Assembly (NCBI RefSeq): GCF_001642025.1
Contig: NZ_LWHO01000010.1
Span: forward strand, 49,240 to 113,239
Length of the DNA stretch: 64,000 bases
Source of the DNA: Cutibacterium namnetense
GTDB taxonomy: Bacteria; Actinomycetota; Actinomycetes; Propionibacteriales; Propionibacteriaceae
Reading direction: 5' to 3'
Numbering within the stretch: the first letter of the stretch is position 1; each line of letters opens with the position of its first letter. Below, in pieces: positions 1-9,779 of the stretch. The notes below the pieces were generated by a model that was not told the DNA's origin, did not search any database, and saw only the letters and a list, made by a program, of their open reading frames with translations. Made by a program: the position numbers and the translations under genes.

Positions 1-2132
1 GTCACCTAATCCCGACCCATCCTCATCTGGTCAAGGGCCGTGCACCAGCCACGCTAGACGAGGTAGCCGTCAACCAGTCCACCGCCGACAATAACGCCGC
101 AATCGGCTCGAAGATCACCGTCAACGATCCTTCCCGAGACGGGGCAAAGTCCATCACCCTCACGGTGGTCGGCGTGCTCGACCCGAACTCCCGCACCACG
201 ACTACCCCGACCTCCCCGGAGGTCTATCTGTCGGCCGCCAGCCTCGCAAGCATCAGCGGTCACCGCGGTGCCAACACCGTGTATGTGAACTCCGATCGCC
301 CCGCCGCACAGATCGTCCGGGAGGTCTCAAAGGTCGTTGGCACCACGGCAACGGTCCGCACCGCCGACGACGAGCGAGCCCATCAAGCCGATCAAGCCTC
401 CCAGGGATTCGCCGCCATGACGGCCTTCATGACAGCCTTCACCGTAATCGCCTTGGCTGTCGCTGCGATGGTTATCGTCAACACCTTTACGATCCTCGTC
501 GCACAACGCACTCGCACCCTTGCCCTGGCGCGCTGCATCGGTGCCACCCGGAAGCAGGTGAGACGTTCGGTTCTCGGGGAGGCGCTCCTCACCGGTCTCA
601 TCGGATCGGTTGTCGGAACCGGCCTGGGCATCGGCGTCACCCAGCTAATGCTTATAGGTCTCAAGGCCGCTGGGTCCCCGATCGACACCTCGGTGAGCGT
701 CACCGTGAGGTCCGCCATCATCCCGGTCCTCGTGGGCGTCGTCGTCACGACTCTGGCTGCCCTGCGTCCGGCGCGACGCGCCACCAAAGTCACTCCAGTG
801 GCGGCCCTCCAGCCGGTGACCGAAGCGCCCGCCCACAAGATTGGACGGGTCCGCGTCGTGTTCGGAACGCTGCTCTTCCTCGCCGGTGCTGCCCTCGTCG
901 TCATCTGCGCGGCGGGTAGCATGGAGACGAAGAACGCCGTTATGTGCGGGGTTGCCGGCGGGCTGATTAGTTTCGCCGGAGTACTCGTACTGGCTCCTGT
1001 CCTCATCAGCAGTCTGAGCCGAACCATCGGTGCCGCTCACCTTGGTGGGATCCCCGGGGAACTGGCTGTTGAAAACACCCAGCGCAACCCGCGACGCACT
1101 GCGACGACGGCATCGGCCTTGCTTATCGGCGTCACCCTCATCGCCACCGTGGCCACGGGTGCAGCCACCGGCCGGGCCTCTATTGGCAAGATGATGAACG
1201 GACACTTCCCCGTTGACGCTACCGTGAGAGCCCAGGGCCCACTGGACAGCACGACCATTCACGACGCTAAGAAGTCCGACGGCGTCTCACAGGTAGCCAC
1301 TGTGACGACGGTCTCCGGCACGGTTGAGGCCGGTGGCACTGCCACAGAGGTTGCTGTCCAGGGAGTGTCTCCGGAGTTCCCCAAGGTCGTCCGTGACGAG
1401 TCCGCCGCCGAGGGACTTGACGACAACCACGTTGTGGGGGCTTTACCTGGGGTTGCCGATGGCAGCAAGATCACCGTCACCATTCATGGCAAGACGGCCA
1501 ACTTGACCCTGATCCGGCACGGCGAGGAGAACGAGGGACTTATCGCCACCCGAAGCGTCGTCACCAAGCTGGCGCCCCATGCCCGGCCCACCGAAATGCA
1601 AGTGCGCTACCAGGACGGCACAGACCACGCCAAGGCCACCCAGGCCCTCTCCAAGTCGATGTCGGCCCACTCAGGGGTGACGGTCACGTCGTCGGCCGAT
1701 CAGCAGGTCCAGATCGACAAGATCATCAATACCATGCTTGGGATGGTCGTCGGGTTGCTGGTGATATCGGTCATCATCGCCATGGTCGGCGTCGCGAACA
1801 CCCTAGGGCTATCGGTGGTAGAGCGCACCCGCGAGATCGGACTATTACGCGCTCTCGGTCTGACCCGCGCACAAGTCCGATCGATGTTCGGCAAGGAAGC
1901 ACTCATGCTTTCGGGCATCGCGACGCTCCTAGGCATCACCCTGGGAATCGGGTACGGCATCGCCGGATCCCACGCCCTCTTCAGCTCTCTCCTGACCGTT
2001 CAGGCATCCGTGCCGTGGTTGCAGCTGCTCATTGTCGCCCTTGTGGCCGTGCTGGCCGGATGGCTGGCCTCCGTGATTCCAGGCCGCCGGGGAGCCAACA
2101 TCGAGCCAGCGGTAGCACTGACCGAAGAGTGA
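1..2132 (+). CDS. ABC transporter permease, MacB/FtsX type (5' end outside window)
   Basis: This is the permease half of an ABC system of the MacB/FtsX class, which usually acts in export of lipids or peptides or in envelope remodelling. The reading frame is open from the first complete codon (position 3), so the true start lies upstream; translation before the first ATG reads like the end of a MacB-type extracytoplasmic domain. Two FtsX modules follow, at about 415-840 and 1710-2130. Each has a long hydrophobic segment and the family motif around 'RCIGATRKQV' or 'RALGLTRAQV', with a second extracytoplasmic domain between them. This two-module layout is typical of actinobacterial permeases of about 800 residues or more. 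The cognate ATPase is probably just upstream of the window. The substrate cannot be told. Confidence 0.9.
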   Translation, partial: HLIPTHPHLVKGRAPATLDEVAVNQSTADNNAAIGSKITVNDPSRDGAKSITLTVVGVLDPNSRTTTTPTSPEVYLSAASLASISGHRGANTVYVNSDRPAAQIVREVSKVVGTTATVRTADDERAHQADQASQGFAAMTAFMTAFTVIALAVAAMVIVNTFTILVAQRTRTLALARCIGATRKQVRRSVLGEALLTGLIGSVVGTGLGIGVTQLMLIGLKAAGSPIDTSVSVTVRSAIIPVLVGVVVTTLAALRPARRATKVTPVAALQPVTEAPAHKIGRVRVVFGTLLFLAGAALVVICAAGSMETKNAVMCGVAGGLISFAGVLVLAPVLISSLSRTIGAAHLGGIPGELAVENTQRNPRRTATTASALLIGVTLIATVATGAATGRASIGKMMNGHFPVDATVRAQGPLDSTTIHDAKKSDGVSQVATVTTVSGTVEAGGTATEVAVQGVSPEFPKVVRDESAAEGLDDNHVVGALPGVADGSKITVTIHGKTANLTLIRHGEENEGLIATRSVVTKLAPHARPTEMQVRYQDGTDHAKATQALSKSMSAHSGVTVTSSADQQVQIDKIINTMLGMVVGLLVISVIIAMVGVANTLGLSVVERTREIGLLRALGLTRAQVRSMFGKEALMLSGIATLLGITLGIGYGIAGSHALFSSLLTVQASVPWLQLLIVALVAVLAGWLASVIPGRRGANIEPAVALTEE

Positions 2133-2168
2133 GCAGACTTGAGCGCGCCCCAAAGGGCTAGGTGACGT

Positions 2169-2627
2169 TCAGAGCAGGCCCTGCTGTTGCAAGGCCGGAA
2201 TCACCCGGTCGCGCAGCAAAGGGGCCTGCCGCACGTCGTTGTGACAGTGGTCGAGGTCGGTCCACTCGTACTCGACGATCTCGGAGTCCGCGATGGGCTC
2301 GGGGTAGGTCTCACACCAGTTGCACAGGTAGACCGCGCACCGGATGCCGTCAGCGTCATGGTTAGCTGCGGGGGCTTCGAAGGTGCCGAGGTGAGTGAGG
2401 TCGGCAGGGTCAAGGACGAGACGGGTTTCCTCCCGGGCCTCGCGGATGGCGGCCTCCAGCGAGGTCTCTCCCGGCTCGATCTTGCCTCCCGGCAAGATGA
2501 CGTGATCGGCTCCCCTCTTGCGGACGTTGAGGCAGGTTCGGCCGCGCATCAAGCACACGGCAGCAAGATTGAGTATCACGCGGTCAGAGTACTCGGCGCC
2601 CCGGGACCCATCCCACGGAGCCGCCAC
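2169..2627 (-). CDS. Nudix hydrolase
   Basis: A 152-residue single-domain Nudix protein, which would cleave a nucleoside diphosphate linked to another moiety. The Nudix box is at about residues 48-70: GGKIEPGE, then REAREE. The glycine normally found two residues after the last glutamate is replaced by arginine (EETRL), so substrate class or activity may be atypical. The GTG start at 2627 has no clear Shine-Dalgarno sequence, and an internal GTG about 17 codons downstream is an alternative. The gene converges on the ABC permease with only 36 bp between their stops and is divergent from the amino-acid permease. Substrate unknown. Confidence 0.85.
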   Translation of the reverse strand: MAAPWDGSRGAEYSDRVILNLAAVCLMRGRTCLNVRKRGADHVILPGGKIEPGETSLEAAIREAREETRLVLDPADLTHLGTFEAPAANHDADGIRCAVYLCNWCETYPEPIADSEIVEYEWTDLDHCHNDVRQAPLLRDRVIPALQQQGLL

Positions 2628-2710
2628 ACGCCGGATTGATGACGTCTGGTCGCGCTCACCCCTCGATCAGCACCGGAAGGTGCCAACACCCGCCTCTAAA
2701 CTCACACACC

Positions 2711-4069
2711 GTGACCGAACCCGACCAGCAACTGCATCGCAGCCTGCGCAATCGACACATCCAGCTCATCGCCTTGGGCGGCGCGATCGGAACCGGTCTG
2801 TTCTACGGAGCAGCCGACTCGATCACAACCGCCGGACCGGCGGTCATCGTCAGCTACCTCGTTGGTGGCGTGGTGATTTATCTCATTATGCGAGCCCTTG
2901 GCGAGATGAGCGTCCATAACCCAACTTCGGGTGCCTTCAGCGAGTACGCGCATCGATGGTGGGGAGATCTCCCCGGGTTCATCTCCGGCTGGAACTACTG
3001 GTTCAACTACATCTTCGTGTCGATGGCCGAGCTCTCGGTGGTCGGAATCTATATCAACTACTGGTTCCCTGCCGTCCCCCGGTGGGTGTCAGCGGCGGTA
3101 CTGCTCGCCATCGTCACCACCGTCAACCTTCTCCACGTTCGCGCCTACGGAGAGGTGGAGTTCTGGTTCGCTATCGTGAAGGTCGTCGCGATCATGGCCA
3201 TGATCGTCCTGGGGCTGTGGGTCATGTTCTTCGGCGCCCCCTCCGCCCCAGCAACTGGCATCGGCAACCTGTGGCGCCATGGCGGATTCTTACCTCACGG
3301 CATCACCGGGATGCTCGCCGGGATTATCATCGTCATGTTTTCCTTTGGCGGCACCGAACTCATCGGCATCACCGCCGGTGAGGCCGAAGATCCGCAGCGT
3401 TCCATCCCCAAGGCCATTAACCGAGTCGTCGGGCGCATCCTGCTGTTCTACATTGGTGCTCTCATCGTCATGGTGGCGATTGTCCCGTGGACGAAGATCG
3501 ACGGAAATGCCAGCCCCTTCGTCCAAATTTTCGACCTTGTCGGGATCCCGGGAGCGGCGGCCATCCTCAACCTCGTCGTCCTCACCGCAGCGGTCTCAGC
3601 GTATAACTCTGGTTTATACGCCAATGGACGTATGCTCCACACTTTGGCTCATCAGGGGGATGCCCCCGCCTTCCTTGGCAAGGTTAATAAAGCCGGATCA
3701 CCGTGGGCTGGAGTACTGCTATCTAGCGCGGTGACAGCCATCGCGGTAGTTGTCGTCGGGCTGCTGCCAGAACAGGCGTTCATGTACATCATGTCGATCG
3801 CCATGATCGCCGCCATCATCAACTGGGCGACGATCATCATCACCCAGATGTTCTTCCGTCGCCGCCTCGACTCCGAGTCCCGCGCCAAACTGCGTTTCAC
3901 GATGCCGGGGGCCCCCATCACCAACTGGATCGTGCTGACCTTCTTGATGCTCATGGTCGTCGTCATGACGATCATGCCGCCCTACCGGATCGCGGTGGCC
4001 ATCGGCCCGATCTGGCTGGCTGCCCTGACTCTCGGGTGGCGGCTGTCACGGCACCGTCAGACCTCATAA
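2711..4069 (+). CDS. Amino acid permease (APC superfamily)
   Basis: A proton-coupled amino-acid importer of the AAT branch of the APC superfamily, in the inner membrane, with about 12 predicted membrane segments in 452 residues. The family motif GGAIGTGLF lies near the N terminus, and EAEDPQRSIPKAI marks the conserved cytoplasmic loop. The open frame extends upstream to 2636, but the extra residues are hydrophilic and unlike the family, so I chose the GTG at 2711, which begins VTEPDQQ. There is no good Shine-Dalgarno sequence. A TAAACT hexamer lies 8 nt before this GTG, compatible with a leaderless transcript. Amino-acid specificity cannot be assigned. Confidence 0.9.
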   Translation: MTEPDQQLHRSLRNRHIQLIALGGAIGTGLFYGAADSITTAGPAVIVSYLVGGVVIYLIMRALGEMSVHNPTSGAFSEYAHRWWGDLPGFISGWNYWFNYIFVSMAELSVVGIYINYWFPAVPRWVSAAVLLAIVTTVNLLHVRAYGEVEFWFAIVKVVAIMAMIVLGLWVMFFGAPSAPATGIGNLWRHGGFLPHGITGMLAGIIIVMFSFGGTELIGITAGEAEDPQRSIPKAINRVVGRILLFYIGALIVMVAIVPWTKIDGNASPFVQIFDLVGIPGAAAILNLVVLTAAVSAYNSGLYANGRMLHTLAHQGDAPAFLGKVNKAGSPWAGVLLSSAVTAIAVVVVGLLPEQAFMYIMSIAMIAAIINWATIIITQMFFRRRLDSESRAKLRFTMPGAPITNWIVLTFLMLMVVVMTIMPPYRIAVAIGPIWLAALTLGWRLSRHRQTS

Positions 4070-4106
4070 GCGGGCAGATCGGTGATCGAACAGCGCCCAC
4101 GGCCGT

Positions 4107-5684
4107 TCAGACCAACACGATCACCTGTACCAGCAAGATCTTGACGATAGTTCCCAGCGCGAACAGGGCACCATAGGCGGACTCGATTCGTTCATCGTTA
4201 ACGAGGGAGTTGGCGTAGCTAAGGATGGCCGGCTGGCCGACGAACCCTGCGAAGGCACCCGTAGCGCGCTGGGCCGAAAGCCTCATGAACCAGGCTGCCG
4301 CGATGACGACCGCACCACCAAGGACCAGGGTGACTGCCGAGACGCCAATAACCGCCAAGCCCGTCCAGCTCACTGCCTGGGACAGGAATGCCGGCCCGGA
4401 GGCCAGCCCGACGCATGCCAGGAAAATCATCAGGCCGAGCTGACGCAGGATCGCGTTCGTTGCGTGCGGCAGCTGCCAACGCAACGGCCCCGTCCGGTGA
4501 ATCGAGCCCAAGATCATGCCCATGACCAGCGGCCCTGCAGCGGTTCCCAGCTCGAACTGCAAGCCCCCGGGCAGTGCCACCATGAGAGCGCCGAGCAACA
4601 AGCCAAGGGCGGCGCCCAACCCCAGAGACAAGGCGTCCACTTGGGAAACACGAGCTTCCGAGTCACCGAAGAGGTCCGCAGCGTCGGAAAGGCGATGAGC
4701 AGGCACAACGCACAGCACCCGGTCGCCGGGCTGCAGGACGAGGTCGTCGCGCGCCAACATATCGAGGTCCCTGCGACGCACTCGCGTCACCTTGCCACTG
4801 GTGCGCCCGCGCACATCGATGCTACCCAGAGTGCGACCCACCAGGGCTGGGTTGGATACCAGGAAGCGTCGGAAATCGATCTCGTTGCGCTCATTGGTGA
4901 GGCTGCGCTCGGAGACGTGGCCGAGGTGTTCGACAGCGCGATCAACATCGTCAGGGTTTCCGACCACCAGCACTTGGTCACCAACGTGGAGGTCGTCGTC
5001 AGGGGTGGCCAACCGCATCTGGCCATCACGCAGCAGATAGGACATCCGAATCTGGTCGTCAGTAAAGCCTGGGGTCTCCCGGATCGACGTCTCCTGGTCG
5101 ACGACCGTCGACACCGAGGTAAGCCCAGCCTCAGCCATCGAGGTGTTGTCCTTGGTGGCCGACCAACGCTTTTTAGCAATAAATGCCACCATGATGAGCC
5201 CGACGACGACCCCGACGGGATAGGACAGCGCGTACCCCACGAGAGTGTCCCCGGCCCCGTGCGTAGCCGTCGAGGCGGCATCAATGGCTGGTGAGGTGAG
5301 GACACCGGCGTACAGACCCGCGACGTGGGCCGGAGTTAAACCGAACAGTCGCCCCAGGCCTAGTCCCGCTGCGGCCATCGCTGCCAACCCGACGACACCG
5401 GCGAGCATGAGGCCCCACTGGCGCTTGAGGTCAGATAAGAAGGTCGATCCAGCAGCCAGGCCGACGGTATAGCAGAACAGCACGACGCCCAGGCCCTTGA
5501 TCATCCCGAGGTTGTGGCCGAAGCGAGGATCGAGCGCACCCACGACCAGTCCCATAAACAGGGCTCCAGCGGCACCGAACCTCAGCGGGCCGAACTTGAC
5601 TTGGCCTAACAGGGCCCCGGAGGCCAGGACGATCAGGATCGTCAGCAGTTGATGCGTGGCGAGAAAGTCAGTCAGTACTGTCAT
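4107..5684 (-). CDS. AspT/YidE-family transporter with two RCK_C domains
   Basis: A 525-residue membrane protein of the aspartate:alanine exchanger family. It has a hydrophobic block of about five segments, then two consecutive RCK_C (TrkA-C) regulatory domains at roughly residues 200-365 (each ending in a GDxVL motif), then a second hydrophobic block. The small-residue motifs VGLAAGSTFL and VGLASGPAFL mark the two symmetrical halves. The open frame starts 20 codons upstream, but ATG 5684 has a good AGGAGC ribosome site, so I chose it. Characterized members exchange aspartate and alanine; many, like the YidE/YbjL group, have unknown substrates. No amino-acid decarboxylase partner is adjacent. 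Confidence 0.87.
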   Translation of the reverse strand: MTVLTDFLATHQLLTILIVLASGALLGQVKFGPLRFGAAGALFMGLVVGALDPRFGHNLGMIKGLGVVLFCYTVGLAAGSTFLSDLKRQWGLMLAGVVGLAAMAAAGLGLGRLFGLTPAHVAGLYAGVLTSPAIDAASTATHGAGDTLVGYALSYPVGVVVGLIMVAFIAKKRWSATKDNTSMAEAGLTSVSTVVDQETSIRETPGFTDDQIRMSYLLRDGQMRLATPDDDLHVGDQVLVVGNPDDVDRAVEHLGHVSERSLTNERNEIDFRRFLVSNPALVGRTLGSIDVRGRTSGKVTRVRRRDLDMLARDDLVLQPGDRVLCVVPAHRLSDAADLFGDSEARVSQVDALSLGLGAALGLLLGALMVALPGGLQFELGTAAGPLVMGMILGSIHRTGPLRWQLPHATNAILRQLGLMIFLACVGLASGPAFLSQAVSWTGLAVIGVSAVTLVLGGAVVIAAAWFMRLSAQRATGAFAGFVGQPAILSYANSLVNDERIESAYGALFALGTIVKILLVQVIVLV

Positions 5685-5895
5685 GAAGCTCCTGGCATCG
5701 TGCAGACGCTCCCGCCGCGACGGCAGGATGCGTCGTCGCAGCAATCCCGGTAGATCCGGGACCTAACCCTTGGATTGTAGGCCTTAGCTCAGACACAGAC
5801 GCCGCACACAGCTGCATGGATCAATACCATCCAACGTGAAAGTGGCGCCGCACCGAGTCGCGACGGCACCGGGGATGCGCCAAGTAGGACTACCA

Positions 5896-6942
5896 TCACG
5901 GCTTGACGAAAATGCGAATTGGGTTGCCCTGGTGGGACTCAAGTTCCTCGATCCCCGTCTCGATCTCCTTCAGGGGGATGACCTTTGAGATCGACTCCGT
6001 GAGGTCCAGGCGGTGGTAGGACAGCATCTCGGCAAGCATGGCGATGTCCTGAGATTTGTAACCGAGGTGGCCGAGGACCTGCTTGCGGTGCAGGTTAAAG
6101 TTCAGGAACGGGCCAGCGTCAATATCCTGGGGGGACAACCCGACCGAAACTGCTTTGCCATCGACGTCGAGAGAATCGACGCAGGCCCGCAGGGTGGGCT
6201 CGATACCAACGGCATCGAAGGCAACGTCGATCATCCGCCCATGAGTAATGTCCTCGATCTTCTGCATGAGCTCAGGGTCATCGCTACGCAGGGTGTGATC
6301 GGCGCCGAGTCGCTTGGCACGCTCGAGGACGGCATCATTGAGGTCCACAGCAATAACAGGGACGCCGCCGGCAAGTTTGGCCAGCTGGACGAGGTGGGTT
6401 CCAACACGACCGACGCCCCAAATGGCCACGGCATTGCCCATGTGGACCTTGCCGGTACGCACGACGGCAGCGTACGGGGTGGATACGGCGTCGGCGAGCA
6501 GAGCGGCCTGGTCCATCGGAACGTTGTCAGGGATTTTTGTCATGCCGGAGGCCTGGGCAATGTGGTACTCAGCCCACGCGCCGTCGTAGGCGAAAGCCAT
6601 GAGGTTCAGATCCAGGCAGTCAGTGAAGGCGCCGCGACGGCACTTGCGACACTTGAGGCAGGGACGGCCAGCAGAGGGGATAACGCGATCACCTTCCTTC
6701 CAGCCAATGACCCCGGCACCAAGTTCGACGATGGTTCCGGCCGCCTCATGGCCCTGGGTCACTACCGGAAGAGATGCCGGGAATGCGCCGCTAATGAGAC
6801 TCAGGTCAGAGTGGCAAATACCGCAGTAAGCGACTTTGACGAGCACCTCACCGGGACCCGGGTGCGGGATTGGGATGTCCTCGAGGGTGATGGACCGATC
6901 TGCGGCGTGGAAACGTTCGGCAAGCATGGTTTCTGTCATCAT
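5896..6942 (-). CDS. Zinc-dependent alcohol dehydrogenase (MDR family)
   Basis: A 348-residue medium-chain dehydrogenase/reductase interconverting alcohols with aldehydes or ketones using NAD(P). Catalytic zinc ligands are visible as CGICHSD and GHEAAG. The structural-zinc lobe is the four-cysteine stretch CLKCRKC..C near residue 100. The nucleotide-binding Rossmann motif is GVGRVG near residue 180. The start shows two consecutive ATG codons; an AAGGGA ribosome site lies too close to the first and about 6 nt from the second (6939), so the second is probably used. It is transcribed alone. Sequence alone does not tell ethanol from other substrates. Confidence 0.92.
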   Translation of the reverse strand: MMTETMLAERFHAADRSITLEDIPIPHPGPGEVLVKVAYCGICHSDLSLISGAFPASLPVVTQGHEAAGTIVELGAGVIGWKEGDRVIPSAGRPCLKCRKCRRGAFTDCLDLNLMAFAYDGAWAEYHIAQASGMTKIPDNVPMDQAALLADAVSTPYAAVVRTGKVHMGNAVAIWGVGRVGTHLVQLAKLAGGVPVIAVDLNDAVLERAKRLGADHTLRSDDPELMQKIEDITHGRMIDVAFDAVGIEPTLRACVDSLDVDGKAVSVGLSPQDIDAGPFLNFNLHRKQVLGHLGYKSQDIAMLAEMLSYHRLDLTESISKVIPLKEIETGIEELESHQGNPIRIFVKP

Positions 6943-7082
6943 TGATCCCTTGTGAGCGCGCCGACCCCGTTGCCGACACTACTGGTACCGAGGGTATTAC
7001 GAACGGAGTGATTCATCTCCCGAAGCTCGATCGAAGACTCAGCTGCAGGATGCTGTTCGATGTCGGCGTAACCCCCAGCTAG

Positions 7083-7991
7083 TCAGGACAGTGCGGCCTC
7101 GACAGCCTTGGCCAGCACCTTGTGTCCTTCCTCGGATGGGTGATCTCCGTCGTCAGTGAGCAGCGCCGTGTCATCACGCATGCCATCTGCTCCCCTGAAC
7201 GGGGTACGGACGTCGACGTAGACCGCGCCAACCTCATCGGCGATCTTCTTGACGTTGGCGTTGAACGCTTCGGTGATCATATCGGTCACCTTGACGTAGT
7301 CGGGCCCGTTATCGCGGCCGGCCTTGCCGTCTAGCCCCACATCCGAATACCCGGTGACGACAACAGTCGCCTTCGGCGTCTTCATCCCGGCCTTGACACG
7401 CTCCAGGATCGTCCGCACTCGATCAGCCACATCGTTAACATCATCAGCTACACATGACGCATCGGAATGGGCGCACTGTCCCACCATCGTGTCGAGGTCG
7501 AAGTCATTCGCTCCGATCGTCACTATCGTTAGATCAGACGTTGCCAGCAGAGCTTTCGCACTATTGGACTCAAGCTGGGTCAACACATCAGCGGTCTGGT
7601 AGCCCGATACTGATTCGTTATGCACAGCAGCCTTCGCCCCGGCTTTACGTGCCATATCGGTACCGACCCTCTCGACGAACGTCGTGCAGCCGATACAGGT
7701 GCCTCCCTGCGGTACCGAATCGCCCAGGCCCAGAGTCGTCAAAGTTCCGCCATGGCCTGTCAGGTGCCGGGTTGCGTGCGCCACGGGTATTGGGGCCGCT
7801 GACGGCGTAACCATCGACGGGACAGCCGAGAACATGGTCACTGCTGGGTCCGGCACGCTCGCAGCGTCGGATCCGTGGCGAATTTGAAACACTGACCCGA
7901 AGGCATGGGAATGAGGTCGCAACCCGATCGCGGCCCCTGCTACGACCGCCACGACGACCACAACACTGAGAATCCTAAGAATTCTCTTCAT
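7083..7991 (-). CDS. Secreted SGNH/GDSL-family esterase or lipase
   Basis: A 302-residue SGNH hydrolase predicted to be exported: the N terminus MKRILR is followed by about 20 hydrophobic residues. The catalytic blocks are in order: GLGDSVPQGG (block I, nucleophile Ser), the GAND block (TIGANDFD) and DGDHPSEEGH (Asp and His). Members hydrolyse acyl esters, and such enzymes could contribute to skin-lipid breakdown. The open frame begins 17 codons earlier, but ATG 7991 places the signal sequence at the N terminus and was chosen; its ribosome site is weak. The residues between the signal and block I are Pro/Ser/Ala-rich and probably a linker. Confidence 0.87.
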   Translation of the reverse strand: MKRILRILSVVVVVAVVAGAAIGLRPHSHAFGSVFQIRHGSDAASVPDPAVTMFSAVPSMVTPSAAPIPVAHATRHLTGHGGTLTTLGLGDSVPQGGTCIGCTTFVERVGTDMARKAGAKAAVHNESVSGYQTADVLTQLESNSAKALLATSDLTIVTIGANDFDLDTMVGQCAHSDASCVADDVNDVADRVRTILERVKAGMKTPKATVVVTGYSDVGLDGKAGRDNGPDYVKVTDMITEAFNANVKKIADEVGAVYVDVRTPFRGADGMRDDTALLTDDGDHPSEEGHKVLAKAVEAALS

Positions 7992-8095
7992 ACTCTCATC
8001 ATGCCTTGTTGAACCCCACCTGTCTGCTCCCCAGAGCGGCAATCCGATCGGCTTTCAGCGGATCCGCAGCAAGCCCACGCCGACGTGGTCTGAGG

Positions 8096-8557
8096 TTAAC
8101 CGCGGTGAGAAGGCAGTGCCAACTGGGCATGAACGACCGTCCGCCCCATATGCACCCGGCCGGTCGACTCGGCAGTAAAGACCCTCGGATCCTCACTGCC
8201 CTGGTAACGCGCCACTTGCATCCCACGCATGGTGTCGGTGAGCTCGTCCACCTGCTCCGACAGCTGCTCGATCCGACGCTCCATCTGGAGGATTCGTCGG
8301 ATCCCGTTTAGGTTAATCCCCTCTTCCTGGGACAGATGCTGAACCATCCGCAAAGCAGCGACGTCACGCATTGAGTAGCGACGCCCCCGTCCCCGAGTGC
8401 GTTCGGGCACCACAAGCCCGAGCCGATCGTAGGTGCGCAAGGTCTGCGGATGCATTCCGGCAAGCTCTGCCGCCACCGAGATAGCGAAGATGGCAGCGTC
8501 TTTGTCGATCACTGCCAGATCGACGGCGTCGGACAGGTTTCTGCTGCGCCGCACCAT
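8096..8557 (-). CDS. hspR: Heat-shock repressor HspR (MerR family)
   Basis: A 153-residue MerR-type DNA-binding protein, last gene of the dnaK operon. The winged helix region contains the HspR signature AAELAGMHPQTLRTYDR, followed by RGRGRRYS and the conserved EEGINLNGIRRIL. A coiled-coil dimerization helix follows (about residues 88-112). In Streptomyces and mycobacteria, HspR with DnaK as co-repressor binds HAIR sites (CTTGAGT-N7-ACTCAAG) upstream of dnaK and clpB. Three such sites lie upstream of dnaK here, so autoregulation is expected. Its ATG lies 1 nt after the dnaJ stop codon, indicating translational coupling. The C-terminal tail is polar and poorly conserved. Confidence 0.95.
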   Translation of the reverse strand: MVRRSRNLSDAVDLAVIDKDAAIFAISVAAELAGMHPQTLRTYDRLGLVVPERTRGRGRRYSMRDVAALRMVQHLSQEEGINLNGIRRILQMERRIEQLSEQVDELTDTMRGMQVARYQGSEDPRVFTAESTGRVHMGRTVVHAQLALPSHRG

Positions 8558-8558
8558 C

Positions 8559-9701
8559 TCACTTCACCTCCCACGGTCGCGGAGAGTCCTGCCGGATAGC
8601 GTCCCGAAGCCTCTCCACGGCATACCGGGCGTTGTCGTCAAGATTCTCCGGGACGGTGATCTCAACGGTAGCCAGCAAGTCCCCCCTGCTGCCGTCAGAA
8701 CGCGGCACACCACGTCCTCGCACCCGGAAGGTCCGGCCATTCGGTGTCCCGGCCGGAATCCGAAGCCGGACGGTCGTTCCCGTCAGAGTGGGCACCTCGA
8801 CCTCAGCCCCCAGAGCGGCCTCCGGAAAAGTCACCGGCACGGTGACGGTGAGGTTGTGACCGTCACGGCCAAAGATCTCGTGAGAACGCACCGCCACCTT
8901 GACGTAAAGATCACCCGCCTTACCACCGTTCTCTCCTGGGGACCCCTTGCCCTTAATGCGAATGCGTTGGCCATCCTCCACGCCGGCAGGGATACGGATC
9001 TGCATGGACTTGGTGGACTTGGCCCGACCCGATCCGTGGCAGACCTGGCAAGGATCCTCGACGACCATGCCTCGACCGTGGCAGTCGGGACAAGGCTCGG
9101 ACATCTCGAACACCCCACCAACCGAACTGGCGTGCATGCCCGACCCCTGACACGTCGAGCACACTCTCGGCACAGTCCCAGCGCGAGCTCCAGTCCCCCG
9201 ACATGCCTGGCAGGGGGCCTGAGAGACCAAGTCCATAGTGACGGTAGTCCCAGACACGGCGTCATCGAAGGAGATTGTCGTCTCCCCTTCAACGTCAGCT
9301 CCCCGACGTGGCGACCGGGATGCCGTGCGCCGGCCTCCGCTAGCCCCAAAGAGATTGCCGAACAAGTCACCGAACCCGTCCCCGTTAGAGGCAGTGCGGA
9401 GGAAATCCTCTACGTTAACGTTGGTCTGCGCTCCACCACGCGGGAACCGGAACCCACCTGCCGACCCAAACAGGCTACGAGCCTGGTCATACTCCTTGCG
9501 CTTCTTGGCATTCGACAGCACGTCGTTGGCCTCCGAAGCCTCCTTGAAACGGGCCTCAGCACTTTTATCACCAGGGTGGGAGTCGGGATGGTTGTCCCGG
9601 GCGATCGTGCGGAACGCTTTCTTAATTTCTTCGGGCTTTGCGTCCTTGGAGACGCCAAGGATCTTGTAGTAGTCCTTCTCGGCCCAGTCTTTGGTACTCA
9701 T
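8559..9701 (-). CDS. dnaJ: Chaperone DnaJ (Hsp40)
   Basis: A 380-residue type I J-protein that stimulates the DnaK ATPase and delivers unfolded substrates. The J-domain has the HPD motif (NHPDSHPGD) near residue 38. It is followed by a Gly/Phe-containing region and a zinc-binding domain with four CxxCxGxG repeats (CQACRGTG, CSTCQGSG, CPDCHGRG, CQVCHGSG) near residues 145-210. The C-terminal substrate-binding domains complete the protein. Length and order match DnaJ1 of actinobacterial dnaK operons. It lies about 80 bp after grpE and directly upstream of hspR on the same strand. Regulation should be through the HspR sites before dnaK. Confidence 0.97.
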   Translation of the reverse strand: MSTKDWAEKDYYKILGVSKDAKPEEIKKAFRTIARDNHPDSHPGDKSAEARFKEASEANDVLSNAKKRKEYDQARSLFGSAGGFRFPRGGAQTNVNVEDFLRTASNGDGFGDLFGNLFGASGGRRTASRSPRRGADVEGETTISFDDAVSGTTVTMDLVSQAPCQACRGTGARAGTVPRVCSTCQGSGMHASSVGGVFEMSEPCPDCHGRGMVVEDPCQVCHGSGRAKSTKSMQIRIPAGVEDGQRIRIKGKGSPGENGGKAGDLYVKVAVRSHEIFGRDGHNLTVTVPVTFPEAALGAEVEVPTLTGTTVRLRIPAGTPNGRTFRVRGRGVPRSDGSRGDLLATVEITVPENLDDNARYAVERLRDAIRQDSPRPWEVK

Positions 9702-9779
9702 CTAGTTCCTCCCTCCCTGGTCATCGTCGGGTTTGCGGCCATGACCGCCTTCTTCAATCATTGTCGGCCAACAGCGCCG